A stretch of DNA of 64,000 nucleotides from Dipteris shenzhenensis (taxonomy: Eukaryota > Polypodiophyta > Polypodiopsida > Gleicheniales): the NCBI GenBank assembly GCA_047967505.1, contig CM106539.1. One strand, given 5' to 3'. Under the pieces are notes generated by a model. It was given only the letters and a program-made list of their open reading frames with translations. It searched no databases and was not told where the DNA came from. Both the position numbers and the translations under genes were made by a program. Below, one piece after another: positions 1-11,092 of the stretch. The stretch's first letter is position 1, and each line of letters opens with the position of its first letter.

Positions 1-246
1 GAACTAGAAAAATTACTAGAGGCTGGTTTCATTTATGAGATCGAGCATACCGATTGGGTGTCACCAATTGTGATTGTTCCTAAGAAAAACAAGAAGCTCA
101 GAATATGTGTGAATCTCAAGAACATCAATGCAGCAACAATCAGAGATCATTATCCCCTACCATTGATTGAAACAATTTTAGAAAGGGTAGCGGGATTTGA
201 AGTGTATAGCTTCTTGGATGGGTTCAGTGGGTACAACCAAGTACAA
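1..246 (+). pseudogene. Ty3/gypsy reverse transcriptase fragment
   Basis: The window opens inside an open frame that reads as the start of a Ty3/gypsy reverse transcriptase: GFIYEIEHTDWVSPIVIVPK, then a KLRICVNLKNIN block, a YPLP motif and FLDGFSGYNQV. These match the fingers and palm entry of Metaviridae polymerases. The YxDD active site is not present, because the frame runs after NQV into an unrelated repeat at about 247. The element is therefore truncated by a junction, not by the window edge alone. The same subfamily recurs at 61140-62060. No function is expected. Confidence 0.85.
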
Positions 247-485
247 CCTTTTGGGTCTCTACACAAAGTGGAGGGACCTTTGAAGGCATAGGCTTTTAGT
301 CTTGCTCTCTCTAGATCCTGATTTGCAAGTATGATTGGATCTTTTCTAGAGAGGATTTTGGCTATCCTCATCCTTTAAGATTTATCATACCATCTTTCAG
401 GCTCAAGATATAGCAAGCAGAGCTTTGCTACTACTCTACACACACAATGCTCTCATAGTTGTTGTCCTAGACTGCACTTCTGGCC
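247..485. repeat. Direct repeat, copy 1 (LTR-like)
   Basis: About 240 bp starting ccttttgggtctctacac and ending near cttctggccc is repeated in the same orientation at 2065-2325 with a few substitutions and one short insertion. It begins exactly where the gypsy RT frame breaks off. Two direct copies about 1.8 kb apart could be the LTR pair of a small element or two insertions of one repeat. No target duplication was found. Confidence 0.7.
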
Positions 486-1355
486 CAACTGTATGGTGAT
501 GGGAGAATACCGAGTTACACACTCAAAAGAAAATTGAGTGCAATTCACCATTACTACAAGTATATAGACAAAAGGAATCAACTTCTATTGATATGTGTAC
601 AGCCAAGCCGCCTTGGCTTGCAATGAACACTCAGTAGTTTCCTATCTTAGCAAGCTTAGGTTAGATGCAGAGAACTCAACACACTGCTCTCTTGTCCTCT
701 TCTGTGCCTCTTACAACCGCATCATCTACCTAAACAAAATTGCCTTCTAAGAGTGGTAGCACTCGATGCATCATGCTGCTACTTTGATTGGTGGATCCTC
801 CACAATCTTCTACACCTTTTATGCAAAACGGCGGTGTTGGGTTCAAGACTCCACTACTTCCGAGTGAGTCGGCACTAACTGCACTTCAAACTGTGCCCCA
901 TGTTAGCCTGACATCAGGGATAACATTTGGCCTCGGCTACCCTTAGTCGTGTCCTCATAGACTGGCAGAGACAAGTTGTCTCTGTTTTACCCAAGTGCAG
1001 GTTCTGAGGGTGTTGGTCACCTACAATTATGTCATTGCTCGTTGTAGCATAGGTCTTCACAATTGTAGCATAGGTCCTTGGGTCGTGTTTCGATTAGGGG
1101 TGTAGGCTAAAGTATGGAAAGTAGATCTCATGCGCGCATGAATGAGAAAGAGGGATTGATTATAACAATTGATGGAGGCTTTCGCCTTCACAAGAGTTCA
1201 AGGGTTTAGAAGGGGATTTCAAGGTTAGAAAGGGGGACAGGGTTGAGAGAGTTAACTAGGAGTTCCAGGGTTCAAAGGGGGTTGTAGGGTTTAGGAGGAG
1301 TCCAAGGTTGAGGAGTGGAGAGCTAGTCTCCTTCACAGATTCAAGGGGTAAGGGT
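486..1355. other. Intergenic, no gene seen
   Basis: No open frame of note and no recognisable RNA gene. After about 1190 the sequence becomes rich in short purine runs (variants of agggtttagaaggggatttcaagg) that lead into the polypurine block. Confidence 0.5.
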
Positions 1356-1668
1356 TGAGGAGGAGGGACAAGGAAGGAGGAAAAAGAGAGGAGAGAGTGA
1401 AGGAGGAGGGAGGGAGGAGGAGGAGGAGGAGGAGGAGGGAGGAAGGAGGAGGAAGGAGGAGGAGGAGGAGGGAGAAGGAGGAGGAGGGAGAAAGGAGGAG
1501 GGAGGAGGAGGAGGAGGAGGAGGAGGGAGGAGAAGGAGATGGAGGAGGGAGGGATGAGGAGGAGGGAGGAAGGAGAATGAAGGAGAAGGAGAAAGGGGGA
1601 GGAGGAGGAGGAGGGAGAAAGAAGGAGGAAGGAGAAGAGATGGGAGGAGGAGGGAGGAGGAGGAGGGA
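1356..1668 (+). repeat. Polypurine (GGA/GGAA) tract
   Basis: Roughly 310 bases are almost entirely A and G on the plus strand, mostly GGA and GGAA units with few pyrimidines. Long open frames on both strands here (Arg/Glu/Gly-rich one way, Ser/Pro/Leu-rich the other) are products of the simple sequence, not genes. Such homopurine mirror tracts can form triplex (H-) DNA. Confidence 0.9.
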
Positions 1669-1850
1669 GTACAAGGGTAGAGAGTGCAAGGGTAAGGGCA
1701 TGCTATAACATGATAGTGTAAGAGAGCATGGATGCAATGGAGATCAATCGCATGAACACAATAGTGAGCTTGAACACTGAACCCCAAAGAGTTGGAGCTT
1801 CATTCCATTGAGAGATATTTATACATGTTGGTCTCTACACAATTCGTAGG

Positions 1851-2100
1851 TACCTCCATTGTGGGACCTCTTTTGTAGGAGACCTTTTGGACAGGAGTCC
1901 CTCCACTTTTTGGGGGAACCTCTTGGGTCTCTGAGGTACCTCCATTGTGGGACCTCTTTTGTAGGAGACCTTTTGGACAGGAGTCCCTCCACTTTTTGGG
2001 GGAACCTCTTGGGTCTCTGCACAAAGTGGAGGGACCTTTTGGGTCTCTACACAAAGTGGGGGGACCTTTGGGGTCTCTACACAAAGTGGAGGGACCTCTG
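1851..2100. repeat. Nested tandem repeats (86 bp x2, then ~30 bp x3)
   Basis: An 86-bp unit beginning tacctccattgtgggacc occurs twice head to tail (1851-1936, 1937-2022). It is followed by three copies of a ~30-bp unit containing cacaaagtggagggacc, the last of which runs into direct-repeat copy 2. The short unit also occurs once at the start of copy 1 near 260, so copy number varies between the two repeats. Confidence 0.85.
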
Positions 2101-2325
2101 AAAGCGTAGTCTTTTAGTCTGGCTCTCTCTAGATTTAGTCTTTCTCTCTCTAGATCCTAATTTGGCAAGTATGATTGGATCTTTTCTAGAGAGGATTTTG
2201 GCTATCCTCATCCTTTAAGATTTATCATACCATCTTTCAGGCTCAAGATATTACAAGCGGAGCTTTGCCGCTACTCTACACACACAATGCTCTCATAGTT
2301 GTTGTCCTAGATTGCACTTCTGGCC
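2065..2325. repeat. Direct repeat, copy 2 (LTR-like)
   Basis: Second copy of the 247-485 repeat, same orientation, with a short duplication of the tctctctctagat segment near 2125-2150. It ends at cttctggccc and is followed directly by sequence that is the reverse complement of the end of the gypsy gag region near 6.6-6.74 kb. Confidence 0.7.
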
Positions 2326-2545
2326 CTTGTCGCCATAGGGTTAACAACTCCCTTGGACCGGTTTGATTACCTGTCCTCGGGTTATGGTTGGTTCTACAGA
2401 CGATGTTGTGATGCAGTTGTCTTTACCCAATGAGTATGGTAAAGATGGCGGCGATGATAGATGGAGCAAGCTTCTTGTTGATCTTTTCCTTGTAATCCAT
2501 GAACACTGTAGATTGCTTGCTGAGTTTTTAAGAAGCTAGTGTCCA
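2326..2545 (-). pseudogene. Gypsy gag 3' fragment, inverted relative to 6.6 kb
   Basis: Read on the minus strand, this stretch matches 6560-6740 on the plus strand with scattered substitutions, including the shared core of ttgtcgcc, agggttaa, aactccc and attacc blocks. It is a second, inverted, partial copy of the gag-end region of the same gypsy-like family. No open frame remains. Confidence 0.65.
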
Positions 2546-2567
2546 CCATTTCTTCAAACAAACACAC

Positions 2568-4930
2568 TTATCGCCCTTGAAGAGATATGACTCTTTGAAA
2601 GAGGCGACTTGTTGTTTGAGCATCTATCGATTGATTTAGATTGAAGCTGAGGTTGGGCAAATGGTCATCAATGGTGAGGGACACCTCAAGGATGACTGCG
2701 AAGGCTTCACTGTATCTTGCACTTTCCTTGAGTGTTTTGTCATAACTGCTTTGCATAATTGATGCATGTCTGTCCAAGGCTCTGATGAGTGTTTCCTGGT
2801 TTGTCCATTTGATTTTAGAGTTTCTATTGATTAACGGCCAATTGCGAGGAGCATCTACATTATCTGGATTATGATGATTGGCATCCCACTGGTAGCGACG
2901 GGGCACCGCATCAAATGTGGGACGCATGCGAAAGGAAGATGGAGCTTGCATGTATCCAAGGAGGTACTGTTCATTGAGTAGCTTTGGTCTACGCCCAATA
3001 GGCTGTGGCTCCAATTTCATGTTGATGTCTCGAGTGATTTGTGCTTGGCAGATACTCATTGAAATTTCGGAGAGGTCCCATCCTCCTCTTGATTGCATGT
3101 TTGGGTATTGCCTCCAAAAATCACCAATGGGATTACCGGGCATGGGAATCCTATCTGTATCTTGTTGCAACTCCCTTGTGGATGTGCAAATTGGATTATC
3201 CAATTCTTGAAGCTCATTGATGGAATTATTCATGGTGTCTTCCATTGAAAACTCAAGGGAGATTGGAGGAACATGTGGTCTTGGGGGAGAGGAAGAGGTT
3301 AAAAGGGAAAAGCTTGAGGTCAACGCAAGTAGTGAATTTGAGAAGGTAGAAGTAGGGATGTTGGTGGAAAGTGGAGGGAGAGCAGGGCAAATTGATTTAG
3401 CAACTTGATAATCCTCAAGGGATGGATTATCAAGTGTTGGAAAAAAGTTAGGTGTAACTGGATGACAGGAGTTAGATTCTTGGATTAGGCGATAGTGTTG
3501 AGAGGCATGGGCAAAGAGGCATGGCAAGGAATATGGATTAGCATGGATTTCTAGAAAGGTATGAAGATACTACTGGAGTTAGGTAGGGATGTGAGTAGAT
3601 CAGAATAGAGAGTGGCAAGATAGGGGAGATTAGATTGAAGGAAGACCACATATTTCTCCGGCAGATCCCTATCGCTTCTGGTAGGCATTGTCAGCTTTAA
3701 TTTTGGATTCTTCTGGGACTTATATCCCATGGAAGTTGCTGGTGATTGTTGTAGTAAGGTAGGAGCCCGGCTACTACCCGAAGAGGGGGGCTTCCCATCA
3801 AGCATTCATATAGTAGTATTGTATTAGCCTTTATCCGCATGAGATTTGCATGTACGGAGAGATATAACACATTCTACTCATCTTCATCCATATGCTGGCA
3901 TAGAGCTCAGAGAGTCTTGGTGCTTACTGGTCTAGTCCAATCAAGACCAAAGACTGCATGTAATTTTGATTTGCAAGTGTTTCTAGAGTATGCATATTCT
4001 TTCTTCAAGGTGATCCTCTTGCTGGAGGATTGCAACAAGCTCTTGGTATAATGTAGTGATGCTTTGTAGCAGAAGGTCTTGTGCTGATCCCTCCGCATCA
4101 TCATCGGCTTGACCTAGTAGTTGAATTTCCAACTTGGAAATTATCGCCTTTTGATTTTGCCATTCCATGCACTTGTCTTTATACTTACCCAATGTGGAGG
4201 TGTATGCAAGCTTTAGACAAGCTTTAGACTATTGAGCTGTTGAGCTACTTTTGGATGCCCTAGAAATTGATCATTAAGCACGTGGAGTTGGAGTATCTCT
4301 TGCTCTTGGGCATCTAGTTCTGCTTTGGTGTGCACAAGTATCTCACTTGATGTCATGCATTCCTTCTCTAGTGCTTGAATTTAACGTTTACCTTCTTTGA
4401 GGCTATTGTACAACTCATTGTTTGTGTCTAATATGGCATGGAGCTGATCCTCTTTAAGTAGTAATCTTTCATTTAAGTGCACCAATTCCTTCTTGATATC
4501 ATCACAAGTGGCTTGCATATGGGAGAGGGATAACTCGACCTTTTCCTTTTAGTTCAATGCATCAGATATCTGTAGGTGTTTTTCTTGGAGTGAAACCGTG
4601 GCTTGTAGGGCATCCTTTTTACTTTTTTGCTAGAGCATTTTGTGCAAGGAGCTATTGCTGCATTTGTTCTGCCATGCTTTCCTTGAGCTTCATAATTTCA
4701 GTCTCGGCACTTTGCAACTTGGATTGGAGTGATGGGAGCATCTGTCTCTCCATTTCTCTTTCCTGCTCATCTGATGTGGCATACTTCTGTCCTCTATTCG
4801 CCTCTGCCCGCCAATAGCATGGTGATGCCCGCCCGTCGCCCGGCCAACCAGGCCTTCTATAAACTCTCCCAGCCGCCCCCTCTTGCATTTTCAAATGCCC
4901 CCCCCCAAAACCCTCCGCCGTCGCCACCCC
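2568..4930 (-). pseudogene. Decayed coiled-coil protein gene
   Basis: Minus-strand frames follow each other. The N-terminal piece (4927-4652) ends in a heptad-rich segment (EREMERQMLPSLQSKLQSAE). The middle (4600-4200) continues the coil in one frame with two in-frame TAA codons (LVHLNERLLLKEDQLHAIL; KEGKR*IQALEK). A further coil lies at 4190-3985. The C-terminal part is a 319-residue open stretch (3527-2568) with Ser/Pro-rich then basic/aromatic sequence. Frameshifts separate the pieces. I do not recognise the family; it may be a retroelement gag or a captured host gene. Both TAA codons sit where Gln (CAA) suits a coiled coil. Confidence 0.5.
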
Positions 4931-4949
4931 TCCTTCTCAAAAAAAATAC

Positions 4950-5265
4950 CTATATATATATATATATATTAAAAAAGTAATAATAATAATAAATAAAACC
5001 TAACCCTAAACTAAACTAGCCGTAGTTAGGTTACTTTAACCCACGGTAGGATAGTTCTAACCTAGATTAGGTTATATTTAACTTAGGTTAGTGGGCTAGG
5101 TTAGTAAGAGACTAGGTTAGTCTAACTGTGACCAGTTAACATAGTTAGTCTAATTGTAGTTAGTTAGCATAGTTAGATTAATTGTAGTTAGTAGCAGAGC
5201 TAGTTAGCATAGTAGTTAGGTTAGTTAGGATAACTGAATTGAGTGACAGTTAGTTAAAGTAACTG
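4950..5265. repeat. (TA)n, (AAT)n and TTAG-rich simple sequence
   Basis: A short (TA)n run and an (AAT)n run at about 4952-4997 are followed by about 260 bp of irregular variants of tagttagcatagttag. No coding potential. The TTAG units are too irregular to be a telomere array. Confidence 0.7.
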
Positions 5266-5949
5266 TGGGGTGGTTCTCTTCTAACTAAGGGCTTCTTTAA
5301 GTCTAGGGACCCTTCACACCTAAAGCTTAGGACCCCCACAAGAGCCACATTTCACCCAAATTTAACCCTCCATATCTTGCCTGTTTGGGACCGTTTGGGA
5401 CCCAAATTGATTGGACCACAACACATGAAACCATTGAGCTACGGGAACTTTTTCTGGCCAATCCCACACCATTTAGGCATCCATAACACTCATCAATTTG
5501 CACCCCCGTGTGGGCCTCTTTTTCGTACTATTTCTCTCATAAGATTCCATCGTGACCTCCGATTGACAAACGGTCTGCACCAGCACATTTTCCCACTCAC
5601 GTGGAACAATCCTAGGCACGTTTTTAACACGACCGTCCCTATGACACTAAGGCATCTCTAACCCCCCTAACAATTTTCAAGTCTTTTTACCATCGTTTTC
5701 AAGCTTGGTAGTCACCATTACGTAGGCACTGATTTCGACTCGTCGATTGCATATTTTTGGCCATTATTAGGCTACGAAGGTCAAATCAATTGCGAATTTC
5801 AAAAGAAAAGGCACTCACTTAAAGGATACATTTAAGCATTGTGTATGCATCTTAGATCTGGACAAAGACTAGCCCCTGCATACTTTCACGAGCTTTCTTC
5901 GGCCCTCGACACTCTTCAAGAATTCAACCTCTCACCATCGACAAGCAGC
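5266..5949. other. Intergenic, possibly gypsy leader
   Basis: No gene seen. Its position just before the gag start at 5950 would suit the leader/LTR region of the gypsy-like element, but no primer-binding site or LTR boundary could be fixed. Confidence 0.3.
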
Positions 5950-6740
5950 ATGGAGGACATAACAATTGAAGAAGCAATAAGTAGTGATGATTAAAGTCCT
6001 TTAGAACACCTTAAAGAACAACGCAAATGCAACAAAAACAACAATGGCAGATGACACTTTGGTAAATTGGAAATGCCAAAGTACAATGGATGAGGGAACC
6101 CCGCCAGGTTCCTTCAACTCTTCGACGCAACATGTTGTGCTGGAGGCGATCAGTCAAATGAAACCAAAGCCGCTTGGTTCCCGATGGCCCTAACTGATGA
6201 GGCTTTGGAATGGTACCTCGACCTTCTTGTAGAGGAGAGAGCCACATGGGCACTACTATCTGACTAGTTCAGAAGGAGATTCCAAATAGAAAGGCTACAA
6301 GATGACCCCGCATTACAACTCGGCAATATAGAAATGTGTAAGAAAGAAAAGGTCAGAACATACCTAGGAAGAATGAAAAGATTAATAGCAAATTGTGATC
6401 CCTGTCCGTACAACAAGTACCTCATAGCATGGTTCATCTCTAACCTGAAGAAATGCATTCGCAAGGACATGAAAAAAGTCAACAGTAGCTATGCACATTT
6501 CAGCGACGCTCATGAAGTTGCAACTGACATTGAGGACGGCATGACCAATTTTGACAATAGTGTTCGTGGACAAGGAAAATATCGACAAGAAGCTCGCTCC
6601 ATCTATCACCACCGCCATCTTTACCATACTCATTGCGTAAAGACAACCGCATCACAACATCGTCTGCAGACCCAACCATAACCCGAGGATGGGTAATCAA
6701 ATCGGTCCAGGGGAGTTCTTAACCCTGTGGCGACAATTTT
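5950..6740 (+). pseudogene. Ty3/gypsy-type gag, degraded
   Basis: Frames starting at an ATG near 5950 show the retrotransposon gag pattern: a KLEMPKYNG block, then ALTDEALEWYLDLL, a conserved Trp (ATWALLSD), an FRRRFQIERL block, and the continuous frame 6334-6681 with VRTYLGRMKRL. Known gag proteins share the pattern A..WY..L....W..F...F. The frame is broken by TGA after KYNG and TAG after LLSD; both could come from CGA or CAG. No zinc knuckle was seen after it. The 3' end recurs inverted at 2326-2545. Confidence 0.75.
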
Positions 6741-7178
6741 GTGGACATCTAACCCCAAACTCTGAGTGCTAATGTTGTCTTCGGTCTATCACAACCAAGC
6801 ACATTATACTAGCTAGAGCATTTTCAGGAGACAACACCGGGTTGGGTTCAAACCACATACCTTTTCTAAGTTAGCCACCACGGGTGAGGGAATCAAACCA
6901 TCGACACACCTTTAAACATTCCCTAGCACACATGCAAGAATGCTTTTAGGCCAATTAAGATGCAAGTAAGGGATGGAGGAAGCTGTTTTCCAATGAAGAT
7001 ACTTGTAGGAAAACTAGGAGATAAGGTTTTTGCTATTAAAGGGAAAGTTGCAAGGACTAGCAAAGTAAGAAGGTAGATTGTCACAAGAAGGACCAACAAA
7101 GCAAGAAGGGATATTGTTGCAAGGAGGGACATTGTCACAATTATAGGAAGGAGAGAGCTAGGCAAGGGAAGGGGGGGG

Positions 7179-7183
<5 letters not shown>

Positions 7184-7269
<86 letters not shown>
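7184..7269. repeat. (GA)n microsatellite
   Basis: Over 80 bases of uninterrupted GA dinucleotides following a short G run. Confidence 0.97.
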
Positions 7270-7272
<3 letters not shown>

Positions 7273-8880
7273 TAGCCGTAGGAGGTGTTATAGCATGCTA
7301 AGGTCATAGATTCAAAATTGAACCATGGTAGATAAGTAGAGGAGGCGAAGGAAGAAGCTCAATAGACTAGAGTAGGAGCATCTTTGAGAGTATCTTGCCC
7401 CAAAAGGCCCACATGGCATTGAAAGACTGAGGTTGTTGCTAGTTTGGGGTACGTGCAAAGTGGAGGGGGGCTTGGGGAGGTTCGCATGGGTTAAGCTAGG
7501 GAAGGGTTGGTTAGTGCCCTACTATAAGAGGGGTAATCAATGGGCGCTCTCGTTCATGAATGTCCTTGCACCTCCAGAACATGGCATTGCTTTTTGGGAA
7601 TGGTACACCTCAAATTCCTCTCATGGCATTGCTCCATTGTAAGGAGAACCCTCATCACATCCTTCTCCTAATCCTTTGGATTAGGCAACACTACTAAAAG
7701 TCCCCTTTAAGACTCCAAGCCTACCCTAATAGCCGTAGTTCTTTTAATGTTAGTGGTGCTACTGCATTTTATCATAGTACCCCACTATCATTGGTAGTCA
7801 TATTACTATTTTTGCTAGAACTTAGCACCTCATTGCTAGCTCTACTATTGATGGTAGTAGCTTTGATACCATAGATACTAACCCTACTATTGATGGCATG
7901 ACTACTATTAATACTAGCAATCGTGGCCTTATCCTTGTTGGTAGTGTGTCCACTAATGAAAAAAGTATTTGAATTTCCAAGCAATTATAAGCAAAATGTG
8001 TTTATGTATGATTACACCCATCATTGCATGAAAAAGATGTTCACAAACATAAATTTCATTTAAAAGGCACATAATTATCTAATTATGCAATCCCTATAGT
8101 TCTAAATGGATTATGAACTTTAGGACCCAACAAAGATCATGTTATTTGTCATCATACTTCTACACAATAAATGTCAAAACCATTCATGCATGTATAAACT
8201 CTAGTTGCATGTCAATTAAATAACTCATCTATGTGCATATAGGTAGACTGCAATTAATTAACTCACATCACATGCACATAGCAGCTCAATTGACCCACAA
8301 ATATATCTATTACTGGCAATTGACATAATATTTGTACCCTCAAGTAAACTTCATGCTTGGTTGAGAGCCGTTGATCTCAACTCACCCACATCATTCATTT
8401 GGAGGTCAAAAAGACATACTAGGGGGCTTTGTTTCCCTAGCCACTCCTCACCTTGGTACCTTTTATCAATAGGCCAACCCATTTCTTGTTGCCTTTAATA
8501 GACAACTTTACTATATGAAGCCATAAAAGAGTGAGAAAGGTGGCAACCTCCTCCCCCCCTTAGGTTTATCTTACATTATGGGCTTCCCCTTTTTAGCCCT
8601 CTCGTTATCAATATATGGGAGCCAACCCCTTTCCTTCATTTCATAGATGGTGGTAATAGTGTGGCTATTTGTTTAGCCCTTTGTATGACGTAATCCTCCA
8701 TAGAGCAACTAGTAATTAACCCAAATTTCATTTTTTCAATGTAGGCTGACCTCCTTAAAATACTGTTCCTAAGTTCCTTAAATTACATGTTTTGATAAAG
8801 GACGAGATCCCTTTTTATGAATGATCTTGTCAAAAACTTTGACTTATAGTATAATTTTTCAGAGTGGTAAATTAAACTAA
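7270..8880. other. No gene seen
   Basis: AT-rich sequence without a credible coding frame. At 7750-7980 there is an irregular run of TAG/CTA-rich triplets (gctactactatt-like) that produces a short Ser/Asn-rich open frame which I regard as spurious. The left breakpoint of the inverted part of element A should lie somewhere at or left of 8.9 kb, but I see no clear junction. Confidence 0.5.
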
Positions 8881-8921
8881 TAGCAATGCTTAATGAGACT
8901 AGGATAAATCAGATGGTGCAC

Positions 8922-10598
8922 CTTTCTGTTCTTGTAGATAAATAAAAAGTCGTTTGAGATAGAACCTTCTGTCTCAAATAGAATGTCACTGCGCAATTGA
9001 GCTAGGGAGCAACATTCTCTTAATGAGATATTGACTAGCACATCACCATTCTCAACAACATCAATATCAATAAGTTTATTTTCTGCACCAAAAGAATCTT
9101 CATCTTGATCCATTGGGACTAGTTTTTTGCCTAGCATTTGACTGCGCTTGTAATAAAAAGAGAAAATAAAATTTTGTGATGCTGTACTCAGTCTCAGTAG
9201 AAGAAAGAGCAACTGTGGGTTGCTTCTTGCTGACCCATGACACAGCTCTAGATCCCAGTGAGAAACAGTAACCTGTCACTGATCTCTTGCTGTCCACATC
9301 TCCTGCCCACCAATCCGAGTCACAGAATCCAATCAAGGTGTTGCCCTTGGTATAGGTGATGCCATAATCAAGTGTGCCTTTGATGTATTTCAGCACCCAC
9401 ATCCCTCCCCTCCAATGGTTCTCCCGGGGCTTATTGGAAAACCTGCTTAGTACACCAGTCACAAAACTGATGTCCGGCCATGTGTTACACAAGTAAATCA
9501 AACTGCCCAATACTTGGCACCCCTATGGAGGTTGACGTGAAGCTCTCAAACGAGGATTAAGCACCAGTGGGTGACGAAGAGAAGTACAGAAGGAGTTGCA
9601 TAGAAGGTTGGACAACCTTACAAAACACTGAACTACATGTCTTCTTATCCCAACCTTTATCCAAAAATTGTGGCATGCATGCCGAATTTGTTGCTTTAAC
9701 TGTGAACATTCTTTTTGAAACCTTCATTGGAAAGGTATTAAACAAGTCCACAAAAACTATGAGAGGCATGCATAAAGAAATTTTTACTATCCTAGTGGCA
9801 ATATTGGGCCTCAAAGCTTTCTGTACTTCTGTAAAAAGCTTCGCCCTATATGCCTCTATAACACTAGAATGTGGGTGAGGCCAATCCACTGAATTCCATG
9901 CCAGAAGGTCTTGTTTTATTAATACACCATGTGTGTTAGCTTTGTCCAGCAACTGATAAAAATGATCAATAAAAAATATACCCGATTGAGCTAGCTCTGT
10001 TGCACATCGACCTTGGTATTGTTGTTCTCCTATCGATCCATGCAGAACATCTATAAATCCCAGAATACAATCGATGTTTTGCCATGTCTCATACGATGAA
10101 GGATATAAATCTGAAATAAAACAACACAAGAATGTCAATAAGCTAAGCGAGAAAGCTTCATCTTAAAAATCCATACACCTCGTAAAGAAAAAAACCACAA
10201 TAGAAAAATATACAATTAGGCCTGTGTTGCAGAAGATTTTTTGGATAGTCTCGCAAGACAAGTTCTTTATGCATGTACACGTGCTGAATCAAAACTTCTT
10301 TCATGGATATCTTCCCTTTGGTGATTTTAAAATCTCGTACTCTTCCCTTTCACGACGCCAAGAAAATGTTTTTTGTCTGGGGTCTTTTTCTTTTGCTAGG
10401 TTGCATGAGCACCCATGCTCCTTTCGAAACACTAAACCTTTCCCAAGTTCCTTCCATTTTGACTGTACTTGAATTCTCTACCGACGAAATAGAAGAAGCA
10501 AGTCGACGAGGTAAGGATGTTTGGTATAATTCTGCCTTCGTAGCATTATCATCCACAGAGCGTCTTCCACAAGAACGGCCGTGGTTTTGGTTCACCAT
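8922..10598 (-). CDS. Element A gene 1 (unknown protein, ubiquitin-like last exon)
   Basis: Three minus-strand exon blocks. Exon 1 starts at the ATG at 10598 (MVNQNHGRSCGRRS), 15 nt after a good acceptor (attgttacag). Exon 2 begins at 10110 after ttgttttatttcag and encodes YETWQNIDCILGFIDVLHGS. The last visible exon (about 9146-8922) encodes GDVLVNISLRE...NDFLFIYKNRK and stops at a gtgcac donor. Exon 2 and the last exon align with the plus-strand gene 1 of element B (FEEWEPVECFLGKFTAIHED; GDVKNVAVT..TLRDVQEHL..FHFTLNGEK), with the donor after the same Lys. The last exon has a beta-grasp-like pattern. A copia fragment lies in the intron between exon 2 and the last exon. Further exons should lie to the left but were not found. 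Function unknown. Confidence 0.55.
9192..9510 (-). pseudogene. Ty1/copia RNase H fragment
   Basis: A minus-strand frame reads as the copia C-terminal RNase H region: GSLIYLCNTWPDISF, VLKYIKGTLDYGITY, FCDSDWWAGDVDSKRSVTGY and SWVSKKQPTVALSSTETEY. These are the standard copia motifs, including the catalytic-type Asp in CDSDW and the STETEY block. It is cut at both ends: upstream RT is missing and the frame leaves the family right after TETEY. It lies in the intron between gene 1 exons of element A and is in the same orientation as that gene. Confidence 0.92.
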
Positions 10599-11057
10599 GG
10601 AGATTTTCTGAATCTGTAACAATAGCAAAGTAATGTAACTAAGATAACAATTTGAAGTTTCAAGAAAGAGAAAGTGGGTAGACAGACAGTTGACGAGAAA
10701 CATCTTACTCTACGCCAAACAGGATCAAGGGTGCAGTTTTGGAAAAGAAAGGCTGCTGCACAATGAGGCAATGGTGTAGAATGGTAGACCTTTCGCACGA
10801 AAGGCGGCACAACATTTCAAAGTTCAAAGGAAGGTGGAAGCGGGAAGGCCCTTGTAAGATAAAATGTCAGTTTAGATTCTATCTTCTTGTCCAAAGATCT
10901 TCTGAGAATAAAAAACCAATCTCCACATTAATGTAGCACGCTTGTACCTACATAAAGTATTGTTTCTTTTTTCTATTTTCTCTTATTTTCGTGAATTTTC
11001 AACGTTACGTTGGCCCTCTATTGATTGGTTGAGAGCTTATTTTTTCAAACCGTAAAA

Positions 11058-11089
11058 GGCCCCAAAATGAGCTCCCTTTTTTCCTAATG
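11058..11089 (+). repeat. Element A terminal repeat (left end, now inverted)
   Basis: 32 bp that on the minus strand begins CATTAGGAAAAAAGGGAGCT and ends TTTTGGGGCC. It matches 21938-21969 with 2 substitutions. On its outer side lies TGG (11090-11092) and then the LINE 3' half. It sits about 460 bp upstream of gene 1, as a transposon end should. Both element A ends now point the same way, so this one must have been flipped. Confidence 0.75.
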
Positions 11090-11092
11090 TGG
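11090..11092 (+). other. TGG target-site duplication (left)
   Basis: TGG directly abuts the CCTAATG terminus and begins the LINE 3' half (TGG TTG ATG). The partner is CCA at 21970-21972. Removing the element and one TGG joins the two LINE halves in frame. Confidence 0.6.

Noticed and set aside
1333-1787. Long open frames on both strands (Ser/Pro-rich and Arg/Glu-rich)
   Set aside because: They follow directly from the polypurine simple sequence.
1851-2100. Regular short repeats that might suggest a CRISPR array
   Set aside because: Units are contiguous without unique spacers, and the context is a eukaryotic transposon-rich genome.
7772-7984. Ser/Asn-rich 70-codon frame
   Set aside because: Arises from TAG/CTA-type triplet repeats; no other support.
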